Numbered from the stretch's first letter, positions 38,396 through 50,263 are shown. The stretch is 64,000 bases of DNA from Dyella mobilis (GCF_016904945.1 NZ_JADIKF010000034.1:62001-126000), one strand, 5' to 3'. Numbers and translations: made by a program. The notes: generated by a model from the sequence alone, not told the origin.

Positions 38396-38515
38396 GAAAG
38401 CTCCCCAAGGTGGCGGCCCGGCCGGAAGCCGGGCGTGAATAGTCAGCCACTGACTGTAGCCACAGCGTCCCGATCTTCCAAGCCTGCCGGACGGCATGGG
38501 CTGAAAAACCCTACG

Positions 38516-39625
38516 TCAAGTGCTGTAGGTACGATCCTTCCAGCGCGAGCGCACCCCGCGCCAGTAGCGGATGGCCGAACTCCAGGTCATGCCCAGATAA
38601 AGCACGGCGCCAAAAGGCAGCAACAACGCCCAGGCCAGCCGCATCTGGTAGTAGCGCAGCATGGGGAGGTAGCTGAGCATCATCGCCACCAGCGCCAGCA
38701 AGCCCAGTCGCCAGGTAGCCGCGCCGGCCAGAAGCAGGAACGGCAGACCGTAGGCCAGCACGAACAAAACCGTCACCACCAGCAGCAGCACCGTGGAATA
38801 ACCCAGCTGGGTGAAGGCCGAGCGCGCCACCATGTCGTGGATCGACCCCAGCGTGCCGTAAGGGCGCAGGCTCACCACACCGCGGCTCAGGCCCAGCCAG
38901 GTGCTATAACCGGCATTCTTCACCTGCCGTGCCAGCGTGCAATCGTCGATCAGCGCGTTGCGCAGACTGGCAAAGGCGCCAGCCCGCTGCAAAGCCTCGG
39001 TGTCGACCAGGATGCAGCCGCCCGCGGCGGCGGCAACCAGGCGCGAGGAGGAGTTGGAGACGGCGAAGGGATAGAGCAACTTGAAGTAGTAGACGAACGC
39101 CGGCAGCAGCAGGCGATCCCAAAAGCTGGTGCGGCGCAAGTCGGCCATCAGCGAAACGAACTGGCGGTTCTCGCGCCGCTTGTGCATCAGCAACGCGGCA
39201 AGCAGGCCCGGCTGCAGCTGGATGTCGGCATCCAGCAGCAAAGTGATCGGCGTGCGCACGTGCGACTTGCCCTGCTCCAGCGCCCACAGCTTTCCGGCCC
39301 AACCTTCCGGCAAAGGCTGGCCGCTGACGACCTGGGCATGGGGAAAAGATGCGGCGATTTGTGCGGTTCCGTCGCTGGACTGGTCGTCGACGACGATGAC
39401 TTGCAAACCGCTGCCCTGCGACTGCAGGCCGGCCAGCGTGAGGCCGATGACATCGGCCTCATTACGTGCGGGGATCAGTACGGTGATCTCGCTGAGATCG
39501 ACCGGCCCGACGTGCGGGCCGGCCTCAATGCGCTCGCGGGTACTCCAGGGCCGCCACGGTGCCAGCAGCAGCCCCACCCACATCACTACCGGCAGCAACG
39601 CGGCCACCCATCCCAACGTACTCAT
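38516..39625 (-). CDS. hpnB: Hopene-associated glycosyltransferase HpnB
   Basis: Family-2 glycosyltransferase, 369 aa. N-terminal membrane segment; GT-A catalytic domain with ITVLIPARNEADVIGLTLAGL, a DDQSSDGT strand, metal-binding DAD motif (LLLDADIQLQPG) and DDC (ALIDDCTLARQ); three to four C-terminal membrane segments. Its exact reaction is not settled in the literature; it is a marker gene of hopanoid clusters. It follows hpnH by 18 bp on the same strand, as in other hopanoid producers. Confidence 0.9.
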   Translation of the reverse strand: MSTLGWVAALLPVVMWVGLLLAPWRPWSTRERIEAGPHVGPVDLSEITVLIPARNEADVIGLTLAGLQSQGSGLQVIVVDDQSSDGTAQIAASFPHAQVVSGQPLPEGWAGKLWALEQGKSHVRTPITLLLDADIQLQPGLLAALLMHKRRENRQFVSLMADLRRTSFWDRLLLPAFVYYFKLLYPFAVSNSSSRLVAAAAGGCILVDTEALQRAGAFASLRNALIDDCTLARQVKNAGYSTWLGLSRGVVSLRPYGTLGSIHDMVARSAFTQLGYSTVLLLVVTVLFVLAYGLPFLLLAGAATWRLGLLALVAMMLSYLPMLRYYQMRLAWALLLPFGAVLYLGMTWSSAIRYWRGVRSRWKDRTYST

Positions 39626-39643
39626 AGGTGGCCGTGTGCGAGG

Positions 39644-40786
39644 TCAGTGGTTTGCGTCGGCGCCAGTCGACGAATCGCGACGCTGGATCGAGCTGATCGG
39701 GATGTGGATGGCCGTGGCATCCGCGCGATTGCCGTACTTCACCGGCAGATCCGGTGCCATCGGGCCATCGGTACGGGGGCCGAACATCGATACCTTCAGC
39801 GCCTTCAGCGGGTGAGCGAACATGTCGTTCACGGCGGTGCCTTCGAAGCCGCAGTGCGCCATGCAGTTGTCGCACTTCGGATTGATGCCTACGCCGTACT
39901 TCTCCCACTCGGTGTCTTCCATCAACTCCTTGTAGGTCTTGGCGTAGCCTTCATCGACCAGCAGGTAGCACGGCTTCTGCCAACCGAAGATGTTGTAGGT
40001 CGGGTTGGACCACGGCGTGCACTGATAGGACTGGTTGCCCGCGATGAAGTCCACGAACATCGCCGACTGGTTGAACGCCCACTTGCGCTTGCGTTCCTTG
40101 CCGATCTTGAAGATGTCGCGGAACAGCTGCTTGCTCTCGGTGCGGCCCAGGAACACATCCTGGCGCGGCGCGTGCTGGTAGCTGTAGCCGGGCGACACGG
40201 TAATGCCTTCCACGCCCAGTTCCATCGCGTAGTCGAAGAAGTCGGCGACTTCTTCCGGCGGCTCGCTGTTGAACAGCGTGCAGTTCACCGTCACGCGGAA
40301 GCCCTTGGACAGCGCCAGCTTGATCGCTGCCACCGCCTTGTCGAACACGCCGTCCATGCACACGGACTTGTCGTGCTGCTTCTCCAGGCCGTCCAGATGC
40401 ACCGACCAGGTGAAGTACGGCGACGGCTTGTATTCGTCGATGTGCTTGGGCATCAGGATGGCATTCGTGCACAAGTACACGAATTTCTTGCGTGCCACGA
40501 TGCCTTCGACGATCTTGGGCAGATCCTTGTGGATCAGCGGCTCGCCGCCCGGAATGGACACCACCGGTGCATCGCATTCGTCCACGGCGGCCAGCGCCTG
40601 CTCCACGCTCATGCGCTTCTGCAGGATTTCCTTGGGCTGATCGATCTTGCCGCAGCCTGCACATGCCAGATTGCACTGGAACAGCGGCTCCAACATCATC
40701 GCCAACGGGTAACGCTTTTGACCGCTCAGCTTCTTGCTGACAATGTAACGCGCGATCGTGGTCTGCTGAATAAGTGGAATACCCAA
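39644..40786 (-). CDS. hpnH: Adenosyl-hopene transferase HpnH (radical SAM)
   Basis: Joins the 5'-deoxyadenosyl radical to diploptene (hop-22(29)-ene), giving adenosylhopane, the first step towards C35 hopanoids. 380 aa. The iron-sulfur motif CNLACAGC holds C38, C42 and C45; GGEPL follows; a C-terminal Cys set (CDNCMAHCGFEGTAVND) is typical of HpnH. The product goes to HpnG (12 kb downstream on the other strand). The leader contains a TATACT -10 box and a palindrome. Confidence 0.95.
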   Translation of the reverse strand: MGIPLIQQTTIARYIVSKKLSGQKRYPLAMMLEPLFQCNLACAGCGKIDQPKEILQKRMSVEQALAAVDECDAPVVSIPGGEPLIHKDLPKIVEGIVARKKFVYLCTNAILMPKHIDEYKPSPYFTWSVHLDGLEKQHDKSVCMDGVFDKAVAAIKLALSKGFRVTVNCTLFNSEPPEEVADFFDYAMELGVEGITVSPGYSYQHAPRQDVFLGRTESKQLFRDIFKIGKERKRKWAFNQSAMFVDFIAGNQSYQCTPWSNPTYNIFGWQKPCYLLVDEGYAKTYKELMEDTEWEKYGVGINPKCDNCMAHCGFEGTAVNDMFAHPLKALKVSMFGPRTDGPMAPDLPVKYGNRADATAIHIPISSIQRRDSSTGADANH

Positions 40787-40859
40787 AGGATTCTCCAGTA
40801 CGTCAATGCCGCGAATGCCTTTCGATCACCATCTTGGTGATGCGCCGGCATCCTCCAGC

Positions 40860-40887
40860 TGTAAGTTCTTACACGAGTTTCAGTATA
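40860..40887 (-). promoter_or_regulatory. Candidate hpnH promoter with adjoining palindrome
   Basis: On the minus strand TATACT (40882-40887) is a good -10 box, though no clear -35 is seen. Just downstream, TGTAAG (40860-40865) and CTTACA (40868-40873) form an inverted repeat with 2-base spacer that would cover the transcription start, a common position for a repressor site. Confidence 0.4.
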
Positions 40888-40922
40888 AGCCACCTGGGTG
40901 GCCGCCGTTATTACTGCCCTGC

Positions 40923-41517
40923 CTAACCCTTGGATACGGGGGCGAAGACGTGCGCGTGCTCGCGACGGATCCGCTCCCATTCGATCTTGAACCACGGGGT
41001 GAAGGCCTCCGGCTTGGCCGCCATCTCCGCATCGAGTGCGTCGGGCGAGATATAGCGCAAGCCGGAAATTTCGTTCACGTTGACCGTCGGCGCATCGTCG
41101 CTGCGACCGGCATAGACCCGGCACAGTTCGTGTTCGGCACCGTCGGCATCGAATTGCGCGTGGTATTCGAACTTGAACAGATACTCCAGCGGGCAAGCCA
41201 AGCCGAGTTCTTCTTTCAGCCGGCGATGAATCGCATTGTCCAAGGTCTCGCCGCGGCGCGGGTGGCTGCAACACGTGTTGGACCAGTAGCCCGGCCACAA
41301 CCGCTTGCCCGGCGCGCGCTGCTGCAAGAGCAACTCACCGTTGGCATTGAACACGAAAATCGAAAAGGCGCGATGCAACGTACCTTTGCCTTCGTGCGCC
41401 GAAGCCTTGTCGAGAAAACCGACTTCCTGGTCATTGGAATCGACCAGCACCAGCGGCTCGTCGTCGAAAGAGACGATTTCGTTCGAGTCACGCCAGTTCT
41501 GGCGCTCGAGTTCTTGA

Positions 41518-41525
<8 letters not shown>
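40923..41525 (-). CDS. idi: Isopentenyl-diphosphate isomerase, type 1
   Basis: Interconverts IPP and DMAPP. 200 aa Nudix-fold enzyme. The catalytic-Cys motif SNTCCSHPRRGE is intact, as is the RRLKEELGL Nudix helix; the second catalytic block is EHELCRVY. No ATG is available; the TTG at 41525 overlaps the end of the reductase/kinase gene by 8 bases. Organisms relying only on mevalonate need an isomerase, which fits its place as the last gene of the mevalonate set. Confidence 0.93.
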
Positions 41526-43797
<2,272 letters not shown>

Positions 43798-43891
43798 ACC
43801 GTAAGCACTCCGTATAGGTCGTAAGTCACATACCCCAACGTCTGGACGCGTTGCGAAACACGTCGGCCAGGACGCTCAAGAACATTTGCGA

Positions 43892-44995
43892 TCACGTCAA
43901 AATCCTTGAGGGGGGAATATCTCGCGTCTGGCGCATATGGCTGCTGATCCCTTCGGAATCAAGTCCCAGGGGGACAACGTGCATGCCGGCCGAAACAATG
44001 GCGCCTTCAAATGTCGCCAACCTTTCTGCATCGTCGGCAAAAACCACGCCGAAGTCGCCGCCGGCACCGCAGGGCTTATAGCTGACGCCAGCTGCGGAAG
44101 CCATTTCCGCCAGTGCTTTTTGCGCCGGCGAATAGATATCCAGACCGCATGCATGGCCAAATTGCTGCAAAGCCGATGCATATTGTTTTGTAAGTCCAAT
44201 GAAAGATTGGCCGTCGTGGCGCTGCAAGGCTTCGAGCGCCGCTTCGGCCAACGCACCCAGCTCGTGCATGTGCCCGGCGTAATCGGACGCACGCGTCGTT
44301 CGCCAGTGCGCAAGCCGCTGCAGGAAGTCGTTGGTGGATACCGACTGCCCCGACCAGACGAACAGGCAATGCACGCCTGCCATCGGCCACCCGAGCGACG
44401 TGAATGCGGGCTCGCGCGCCGACCCGACCAATTGATAGCGGATCAAGCCGCCCGCCACGCTGGCGCCGAGATCGACGCCACTGCCGCGCCCGCCCTGCCA
44501 GCGCCCATGCATGCGCAACAAGCGGCGCAGCCATTGCGTACGGTCGTCCAGCACGTCCGCGCGGCCGGCCATGGTCGCCAGGGCCGACGCCAACGCCACC
44601 GTCAGCGCCGCACTGGAGCCCAACCCGAGCTTGGCGCGGGTATCGCCTTCCACGTGGAAAAAACCCGCGGTATCCAGATGCAAGGTAAAACCTTCGCCAG
44701 CAATCGGCGCAAGCCCCTCCTGCATCAGGCCCTGCCAGATGTGTTCCACCAGCGACAATTTGGCGGCGACGGCCTGGTCGCACTGCCAGCGCAAGCTTCC
44801 TGCCTGGACCGTCACGGCCGCGCCGCTTACGCCCAGATCCGGTGCATTCACTTCGCATACACCGTCATCGCGTTGCTCGATGCGCACGTTTGCGCGCCGA
44901 TCCACCGCCAGCACCAGTGCCGGCGCGCCTTCCAGCACGGCGTACTCACCCAGCAACACCAGCTTGCCGGGCGCGCTTGCGCTGAGCTGCATCAT
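43892..44995 (-). CDS. mvaK2: Phosphomevalonate kinase (GHMP family)
   Basis: Converts mevalonate 5-phosphate to the diphosphate. 367 aa. ASAPGKLVLLGEYAVLEGAPALVLAV at the N-terminus, GHMP glycine loop GLGSSAA at 124-130, catalytic D175 in GSGVDLGASVAGG, and the C-terminal KPCGAGGDFGVV. Among the GHMP kinases this pattern fits phosphomevalonate kinase; mevalonate kinase is already supplied by the fusion and the decarboxylase lies next door, so the remaining pathway step is this one. The ATG at 44995 overlaps the mvaD stop by 4 bases. Confidence 0.87.
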   Translation of the reverse strand: MMQLSASAPGKLVLLGEYAVLEGAPALVLAVDRRANVRIEQRDDGVCEVNAPDLGVSGAAVTVQAGSLRWQCDQAVAAKLSLVEHIWQGLMQEGLAPIAGEGFTLHLDTAGFFHVEGDTRAKLGLGSSAALTVALASALATMAGRADVLDDRTQWLRRLLRMHGRWQGGRGSGVDLGASVAGGLIRYQLVGSAREPAFTSLGWPMAGVHCLFVWSGQSVSTNDFLQRLAHWRTTRASDYAGHMHELGALAEAALEALQRHDGQSFIGLTKQYASALQQFGHACGLDIYSPAQKALAEMASAAGVSYKPCGAGGDFGVVFADDAERLATFEGAIVSAGMHVVPLGLDSEGISSHMRQTRDIPPSRILT

Positions 44996-46020
44996 GTCTG
45001 GAGTGCACCTGCCGGCATGGCGCGAGCACCTTCGCCGAGGCCCGTGTCCAGCACGTCGAGCACGCCCGGAATGTCGCGCAATGCGTCTTTCACCTGCTCG
45101 ATCGCCGCAGGCGCGCATACAGCTTTCAACTGAGGGCCGGCATCCACGGTGAAGAACACCGGCACGCCTTGCTGGCGCAGCGCACGCACGCGATGCATGC
45201 ATTCCACCGTCGCGCCGTTCCAATACAGCAGGCCCGGCTGTGCCGCCATGGCGAGCGCATGCATTTTCAGGCAGCTGTATTCGGAAATCTGCGCCAGTGC
45301 ATCGAAATCACGCGCAAGGATGGCGGCGCGCGCGGTATCCAGATCGGCTTCCTGGGTGTCGACCCAGGCCGACTGGTAAGGCGACGTCTGCGCCGTGCGG
45401 CGCATGCCTTCGCTGGATCCCACCTGCTTGGCGGCCTTCGACGTGATGGCCACCGCTACGCGCAGCGGCCATGCCTGTGCATCCAGCAGCGGGCTGGCCA
45501 CGGAGTCGGTGCCGTCCGCCAGTTTGCCGTGCGCCCATTCCACATAGCCGCCAAAAATGGAGCGTGCGGCGGAACCGGAGCAACGGCGCGCCAGCACCGA
45601 CTGCTCGGCAAGGCTCAATGTCAGGCCCAGGGCCTGCGCGCCGGCGTGCACCAGCGCTGCGAAGCCCGAAGCCGAGGAAGCCAAGCCGGCAGCGGTGGGA
45701 AAATTGTTCTGGCTGGACACTTCGGCGCCGTAGTCGACACCCGCCCGTTGGCGCAGCAGATCCAGGCATGCGGTGATGCGCCGCGATTCGGCTTCATCGC
45801 TACGCCCGTTGAGACTGACCTGGTCGTGCTTCTGCCCGGGTACGAAACGCACCTCGGTGCGGGTCCAGAGGCTGTCCAGGGTGATGGAGATCGAGCCGAC
45901 GGCCGGCAGATTCAGCACCGTGTCGCGCTTGCCCCAATATTTGACCAGCGCGATGTTCGGCTGGGCTTGCGAGGCCGCATGGAGTGCTCCGGGTGCATCG
46001 GCGCGTCGTTCGAGGTTCAT
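44992..46020 (-). CDS. mvaD: Diphosphomevalonate decarboxylase
   Basis: ATP-dependent decarboxylation of diphosphomevalonate to IPP. 342 aa. ALVKYWGKRD (24-33), PTAAGLASSASGFAAL (108-123), GSAARSIFGGYVEW (149-162) and the catalytic D293 in TVDAGP are typical. First gene of the mevalonate unit (mvaD, mvaK2, mvaA-mvaK1, idi). The ATG at 46020 is chosen for the conserved N-terminus; the frame stays open upstream without homology, and the ribosome site is weak (GCGAG). The gene stands 47 bp from the DUF2147 gene on the same strand. Confidence 0.93.
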   Translation of the reverse strand: MNLERRADAPGALHAASQAQPNIALVKYWGKRDTVLNLPAVGSISITLDSLWTRTEVRFVPGQKHDQVSLNGRSDEAESRRITACLDLLRQRAGVDYGAEVSSQNNFPTAAGLASSASGFAALVHAGAQALGLTLSLAEQSVLARRCSGSAARSIFGGYVEWAHGKLADGTDSVASPLLDAQAWPLRVAVAITSKAAKQVGSSEGMRRTAQTSPYQSAWVDTQEADLDTARAAILARDFDALAQISEYSCLKMHALAMAAQPGLLYWNGATVECMHRVRALRQQGVPVFFTVDAGPQLKAVCAPAAIEQVKDALRDIPGVLDVLDTGLGEGARAMPAGALQT

Positions 46021-46067
46021 ACGTCTCGCAGGGGAAGGGAAATAAAAAACACATGCCGGACAAAGGG

Positions 46068-46637
46068 TTACTTGTCTGGCGCAGCCATCACAAAGGGTAG
46101 GCCGCCATGGATGGGGACTCGCATGGTGACCCGGCTCCACACCGTATTTCCGCCAAACAGGCTGATACCGATGTAGCCACGCAATTGCAGTCGGTTCGGA
46201 CCTAGCAACCTGACCTGGCAATTATACGTGCGTCCGTTCTCGGAATTATAAACGCGACCGCCGACCCACTTCCTGTTACCGACGTCATAGTGCAGCCCTT
46301 TGAGCAGACGCAATCCGGTCAAGGGCTGCGAACGCAAGGCAGGATCGGGGTTATTGCGGTCGACGACCACCTTGCCATTGAGGTCGGGGCCGTCCTCCGG
46401 CCCATAGGTATCGTGCAACTGCCAGAGGATGTAGCCCTGATACTCGCCATCGACTTGCTCGATGCGAATCACCGCATCGCGGCTTTCCACCAGCCAGTCG
46501 CCAGCGATCGCGGACGGGTCGCTAGGCACATAGCCATCGTCGGCCAGGGCGCGAGGAGCGCCAACCGACAGCGAAACGAAGGCAAGCAAACACCAGAGGA
46601 ACCCGCGGGACAACGCGGCGTGCAGCATGATCTTCAT
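46068..46637 (-). CDS. Secreted DUF2147 protein
   Basis: 189 aa with a signal peptide (about residues 1-32, GFLWCLLAFVSLSVGAPRALA). The DUF2147 domain is recognisable from GDWLVESRDAVIRIEQVDGEYQGYI, the WVGGRVYNSENGRTYNCQV strand and RGYIGISLFGGNTVWSR. The family is usually periplasmic and its function is unknown. ATG 46637 has AGGGGG 6 bases upstream. It is divergent from hpnI (79 bp between starts) and upstream of mvaD on the same strand, so it may be expressed with the mevalonate genes. Confidence 0.82.
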   Translation of the reverse strand: MKIMLHAALSRGFLWCLLAFVSLSVGAPRALADDGYVPSDPSAIAGDWLVESRDAVIRIEQVDGEYQGYILWQLHDTYGPEDGPDLNGKVVVDRNNPDPALRSQPLTGLRLLKGLHYDVGNRKWVGGRVYNSENGRTYNCQVRLLGPNRLQLRGYIGISLFGGNTVWSRVTMRVPIHGGLPFVMAAPDK

Positions 46638-46716
46638 CGCGCCCCCTTGCATGAGCGGCAATCGGACCCTATGTCCCGGCCCTTTGGAGCACAGCGTGTC
46701 GGTAGCATAAGCACCC

Positions 46717-47865
46717 ATGTCTTTGAACGGGATCATCGCCATCATTATCCATGGACTCGGCATCGGGCTCGCCTTTGCCGCTGCCGGTTATGCATGCGTG
46801 GCGCTCTGGGCTACCCGCAAAGGCACCCGCGCGCGCCACGAGGCAGTCGCCGCAAAGCCCCAGCCGGCAACGATCCTCAAGCCGCTGCATGGCGCAGAAC
46901 CGCGCCTGTTCGAAAATTTGCGCACGTTCTGCCTGCAGACGCATTCGGACTATCAACTGGTCTTCGGCGTACGCGAGGCAAACGATCCTGCCATCGCCGT
47001 GGTCCAGCGGCTTCGCGAAGCCTTTCCGCAGCGCTCGATCGACCTGGTGATCGATCCGCGCATCCACGGCGCGAATTTCAAAGTCAGCAACCTCATCAAC
47101 ATGCTGGCGAAGGCGCGACACGACTTGCTGGTGCTGGCCGATGCCGACATCAGCGTTCCCACCGATTACCTGGCGCGCGTCGTCGCCCCGCTGGCCGATC
47201 CGGGCGTGGGCATTGTCACCTGCCTGTATTACGGCGTTCCCGGGTCGTCGCTCTGGTCGCGCCTGGGCCGGCTATTCATCGATGACTGGTTTGCGCCTTC
47301 GGTGCGGCTCTCGCACGCCTTCGGCTCGACCCGCTTTGCCTTCGGCTCCACCATTGCCCTGCGGCGCGATGTCCTGCAGGCGATCGGCGGCTTCGAAGCC
47401 TTGCGCGATCTGCTCGCCGACGACTTCTGGCTGGGCGAACTCACGCGTCGCGCGGGACTGCGCACCGTTTTGTCGGAGGTCGTGGTGGGCACGGATGTAA
47501 ACGAAAGCCAGCTGAAAGAATTGTGGGCGCATGAACTGCGTTGGCTGCGTACCATCCGCTCGATTGCCCCGGCGGGCTTTGCCATGACCTTCGTGTGCTT
47601 TACCTCACCGTTATTGCTGCTGGGACTGTGTGCAGCACCCGGCTTGGCCACCGCCGGTCTGGCGGCACTCGGTGGCGGGGCGCGGGTTTTGCTACACTTT
47701 TTGCAGCGGCGCAGCGGTGACCGAGCCTTTGCCTGGCACGAAGTCCTGCTGATCCCCCTCCGCGACACCTTATTGCTGATGGAATGGGCAGCAGCCCTCG
47801 CCGGTTGGCAGGTAAGATGGCGCGGTCAGGTCATGCATGCTCGAGGCGGCGGTTCAGCGCCCTAG
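46717..47865 (+). CDS. hpnI: Hopanoid glycosyltransferase HpnI
   Basis: Adds N-acetylglucosamine to bacteriohopanetetrol. 382-aa GT2-like enzyme: N-terminal membrane segment (12-32), ATILKPLHGAEP, DXD motif LVLADADISVP, the FGSTIALRRDVLQAIGGFEAL acceptor loop, LLADDFWLGE, and C-terminal membrane segments. First gene of the hpnI-J-K-L unit, 77 bp upstream of hpnJ. Confidence 0.92.
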   Translation: MSLNGIIAIIIHGLGIGLAFAAAGYACVALWATRKGTRARHEAVAAKPQPATILKPLHGAEPRLFENLRTFCLQTHSDYQLVFGVREANDPAIAVVQRLREAFPQRSIDLVIDPRIHGANFKVSNLINMLAKARHDLLVLADADISVPTDYLARVVAPLADPGVGIVTCLYYGVPGSSLWSRLGRLFIDDWFAPSVRLSHAFGSTRFAFGSTIALRRDVLQAIGGFEALRDLLADDFWLGELTRRAGLRTVLSEVVVGTDVNESQLKELWAHELRWLRTIRSIAPAGFAMTFVCFTSPLLLLGLCAAPGLATAGLAALGGGARVLLHFLQRRSGDRAFAWHEVLLIPLRDTLLLMEWAAALAGWQVRWRGQVMHARGGGSAP

Positions 47866-47942
47866 ACCTAAGCTTTTTGAAATATTCCTGAACTATCTGC
47901 TGTCCCTGGGCAGGGTAACTGCCTCCGCAGGAGTCACACGTA

Positions 47943-49370
47943 ATGAAAACGCTTTTTCTGCAAGCTCCCTCCTTCGACGGCTTTGACGGCGGCGCCGGTT
48001 CGCGCTACCAGGCCAAACGCGAAATCAAGAGCTTCTGGTATCCCACCTGGCTGGCGCAACCTGCTGCGATGGTGCCCGATTCGCGCGTGCTCGATGCTCC
48101 CGCCGACGAAGTCTCGGTGGAAGACAGCCTGCGCATCGCCGAGGGCTACGAGCTGGTGATCATCCACACCAGCACGCCGTCGTTCCCCACCGACGCGAAG
48201 TTCGCGGAGCTGCTGAAAGAGCGCAACCCGAACGTGCTGATCGGCCTGGTGGGCGCGAAGGTCGCGGTAGACCCGACCAGCTCGCTCACCGCCTCGTCGG
48301 CGATCGATTTCGTCGCGCGCGAAGAATTCGACTACACCTGCAAGGAAGTCGCCGAAGGGCGTCCGTTCGAAAGCATCACCGGCATCAGCTATCGCCTGGC
48401 CGACGGCACCGTGCAGCACAATCCGCCGCGCGCGATGATCGAGAACATGGACGACCTGCCGTTCGTCGCTCCGATCTACAAGCGCGACCTGAAGATCAGC
48501 AACTACTTCATCGGCTACCTCAACTACCCGTATGTGTCGATCTACACGGGTCGCGGCTGCCGCTCCAAGTGCACCTTCTGCCTGTGGCCGCAGACCGTCG
48601 GTGGCCATCGCTATCGCACCCGTTCGGCCGCCAACGTGCTCGCCGAAGCGAAGTGGATCAAGGAGAACATGCCGGAAGTGAAGGAGCTGATGTTCGACGA
48701 CGACACCTTCACCGACAGCTCCAACATGGATCGCGTGCACGAGATCGCACGCGGCCTGGGCGCGATGGGCTGGACCTGGTCCTGCAACGCCAAGGCAAAC
48801 GTGCCGTACGAATCGCTGAAGATCATGAAGGAAAACGGCCTGCGCCTGCTGCTGGTCGGCTATGAATCGGGCGACGACCAGATCCTGCACAACATCAAGA
48901 AGGGCCTGCGTACCGACATCGCGCGCCGCTTCACCGAAGACTGCCGCAAGCTGGGCATCACCATCCACGGCACCTTCATCCTCGGCCTGCCGGGCGAAAC
49001 CAAGGAAACGATCGACAAGACGATCCAGTTCGCCAAGGAAATCAACCCGCACACCATCCAGGTGTCGCTGGCTGCTCCTTACCCGGGCACCGCGCTGTAC
49101 AAGCAGGCGGTCGAGAACAATTGGCTGAAGGAAAACGAAGCGGTCAACTTGGTCAACGACAAGGGCGTGCAGCTGGCCCTGATCGAGTACCCGCACCTGT
49201 CCAAGCAGGATATCTTCCACGGCGTCGAGAAGTTCTATAAGGCCTTCTATTTCCGCCCGTCGAAGATCTGGGAAATCGTCAAGGAAATGCTGACGAGCTG
49301 GGACATGATGAAGCGTCGTCTGCGCGAAGGTGTGGAGTTCTTCCGCTTCCTGCGCGCGCACGAGGCGTGA
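47943..49370 (+). CDS. hpnJ: Hopanoid cyclitol-forming radical SAM protein HpnJ
   Basis: Contracts the sugar ring of glucosaminyl-bacteriohopanetetrol to the C5 cyclitol ether. 475 aa: N-terminal B12-binding-like domain (about 1-150), radical SAM domain with C206, C210 and C213 (CRSKCTFC), FDDDTFTDS and LPGETKETIDKT blocks. AGGAG is 7-8 bases ahead of the ATG. hpnK follows after 59 bp with its start codon inside an inverted repeat. Confidence 0.94.
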   Translation: MKTLFLQAPSFDGFDGGAGSRYQAKREIKSFWYPTWLAQPAAMVPDSRVLDAPADEVSVEDSLRIAEGYELVIIHTSTPSFPTDAKFAELLKERNPNVLIGLVGAKVAVDPTSSLTASSAIDFVAREEFDYTCKEVAEGRPFESITGISYRLADGTVQHNPPRAMIENMDDLPFVAPIYKRDLKISNYFIGYLNYPYVSIYTGRGCRSKCTFCLWPQTVGGHRYRTRSAANVLAEAKWIKENMPEVKELMFDDDTFTDSSNMDRVHEIARGLGAMGWTWSCNAKANVPYESLKIMKENGLRLLLVGYESGDDQILHNIKKGLRTDIARRFTEDCRKLGITIHGTFILGLPGETKETIDKTIQFAKEINPHTIQVSLAAPYPGTALYKQAVENNWLKENEAVNLVNDKGVQLALIEYPHLSKQDIFHGVEKFYKAFYFRPSKIWEIVKEMLTSWDMMKRRLREGVEFFRFLRAHEA

Positions 49371-49391
49371 GCGAGCCAGCGCATGCGTTCC

Positions 49392-49435
49392 CTGCACGGT
49401 CGACTACCGTTTCTTGAGGTTTAGCGACCGTGCAG
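49392..49435 (+). promoter_or_regulatory. Inverted repeat enclosing the hpnK start codon
   Basis: CTGCACGGTCG (49392-49402) pairs perfectly with CGACCGTGCAG (49425-49435). The hpnK GTG (49430-49432) is in the right arm, and the only plausible ribosome site (GAGG, 49416-49419) is in the 22-base loop. As RNA this would sequester the start codon. Confidence 0.6.
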
Positions 49436-50263
49436 ACCTCGCCCAACCCGACGATCCGTCCGCGCCTGATCGTCACCGCCGATGATTTCGGCCTCCACCA
49501 GGCTGTCAACGAAGCGGTCGAGCGCGGCTATCGCGACGGCGTGCTGCGCGCTGCCAGCCTGATGGTGGCAGCGCCCGCCGTGGCGGATGCCGTGGCCCGC
49601 GCCAAACAGAATCCCGGCCTAGCCGTGGGTCTGCACCTGGTGCTCGCCGACGGCCGCGCGATGCTGCCGCCGGCACGCATTCCCGACCTGGTCGACGCGC
49701 AGGGCATGTTCAATTCGGACATGGTGGGCAACGGCTTTCGCTTCTTCTTCCTGCCACACGTGCGTCGTCAGCTGGCGGATGAAATCCGTGCGCAGTTCGA
49801 GGCCTTCGCCGCGACCGGGCTGTCGCTCGATCACGTCAACGCCCACAAGCATTTCCATCTGCATCCCACCATCCTGTCGATGATGCTGAGCATCGGCCGC
49901 CAATACGGCATGCGCGCAATCCGCCTGCCGATCGAACCCGGCATGGGTCCGTGGCTCAAGCCCTGGCTGGCGCTGATGCGTTGGCGCATGGACAAGGCCG
50001 GCATCGCTCACAACGATCACGTGTTTGGACTGCGCCACAGCGGCGGCATGGATGAAGCGGTAATGCTGAACATCCTGCAGCAACTGCCGGAGGGTCTTTC
50101 GGAGGTGTATCTGCACCCCGCGTCGCACGGCCATCTCACTGAAAGCATGACTGATTACCGGCATGCCGACGAACTTGCGGCATTGCTGTCGACACGCGTA
50201 CGCGAGGCCATCGCCCAGCGTTATCACCTGTGCAACGGCTTCTCCGATCCGGCGGCTGCATGA
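49430..50263 (+). CDS. hpnK: Hopanoid deacetylase HpnK (YdjC/ChbG fold)
   Basis: Removes the acetyl group from N-acetylglucosaminyl-bacteriohopanetetrol, between HpnI and HpnJ. 277 aa. Metal-binding motif TADDFG at residues 16-21, GLHLVL (67-72) and the NAHKHFHLHP block (metal ligands). GTG 49430 is the only start giving the full conserved N-terminus. Overlaps hpnL by 4 bases (ATGA). Confidence 0.93.
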   Translation: MQTSPNPTIRPRLIVTADDFGLHQAVNEAVERGYRDGVLRAASLMVAAPAVADAVARAKQNPGLAVGLHLVLADGRAMLPPARIPDLVDAQGMFNSDMVGNGFRFFFLPHVRRQLADEIRAQFEAFAATGLSLDHVNAHKHFHLHPTILSMMLSIGRQYGMRAIRLPIEPGMGPWLKPWLALMRWRMDKAGIAHNDHVFGLRHSGGMDEAVMLNILQQLPEGLSEVYLHPASHGHLTESMTDYRHADELAALLSTRVREAIAQRYHLCNGFSDPAAA

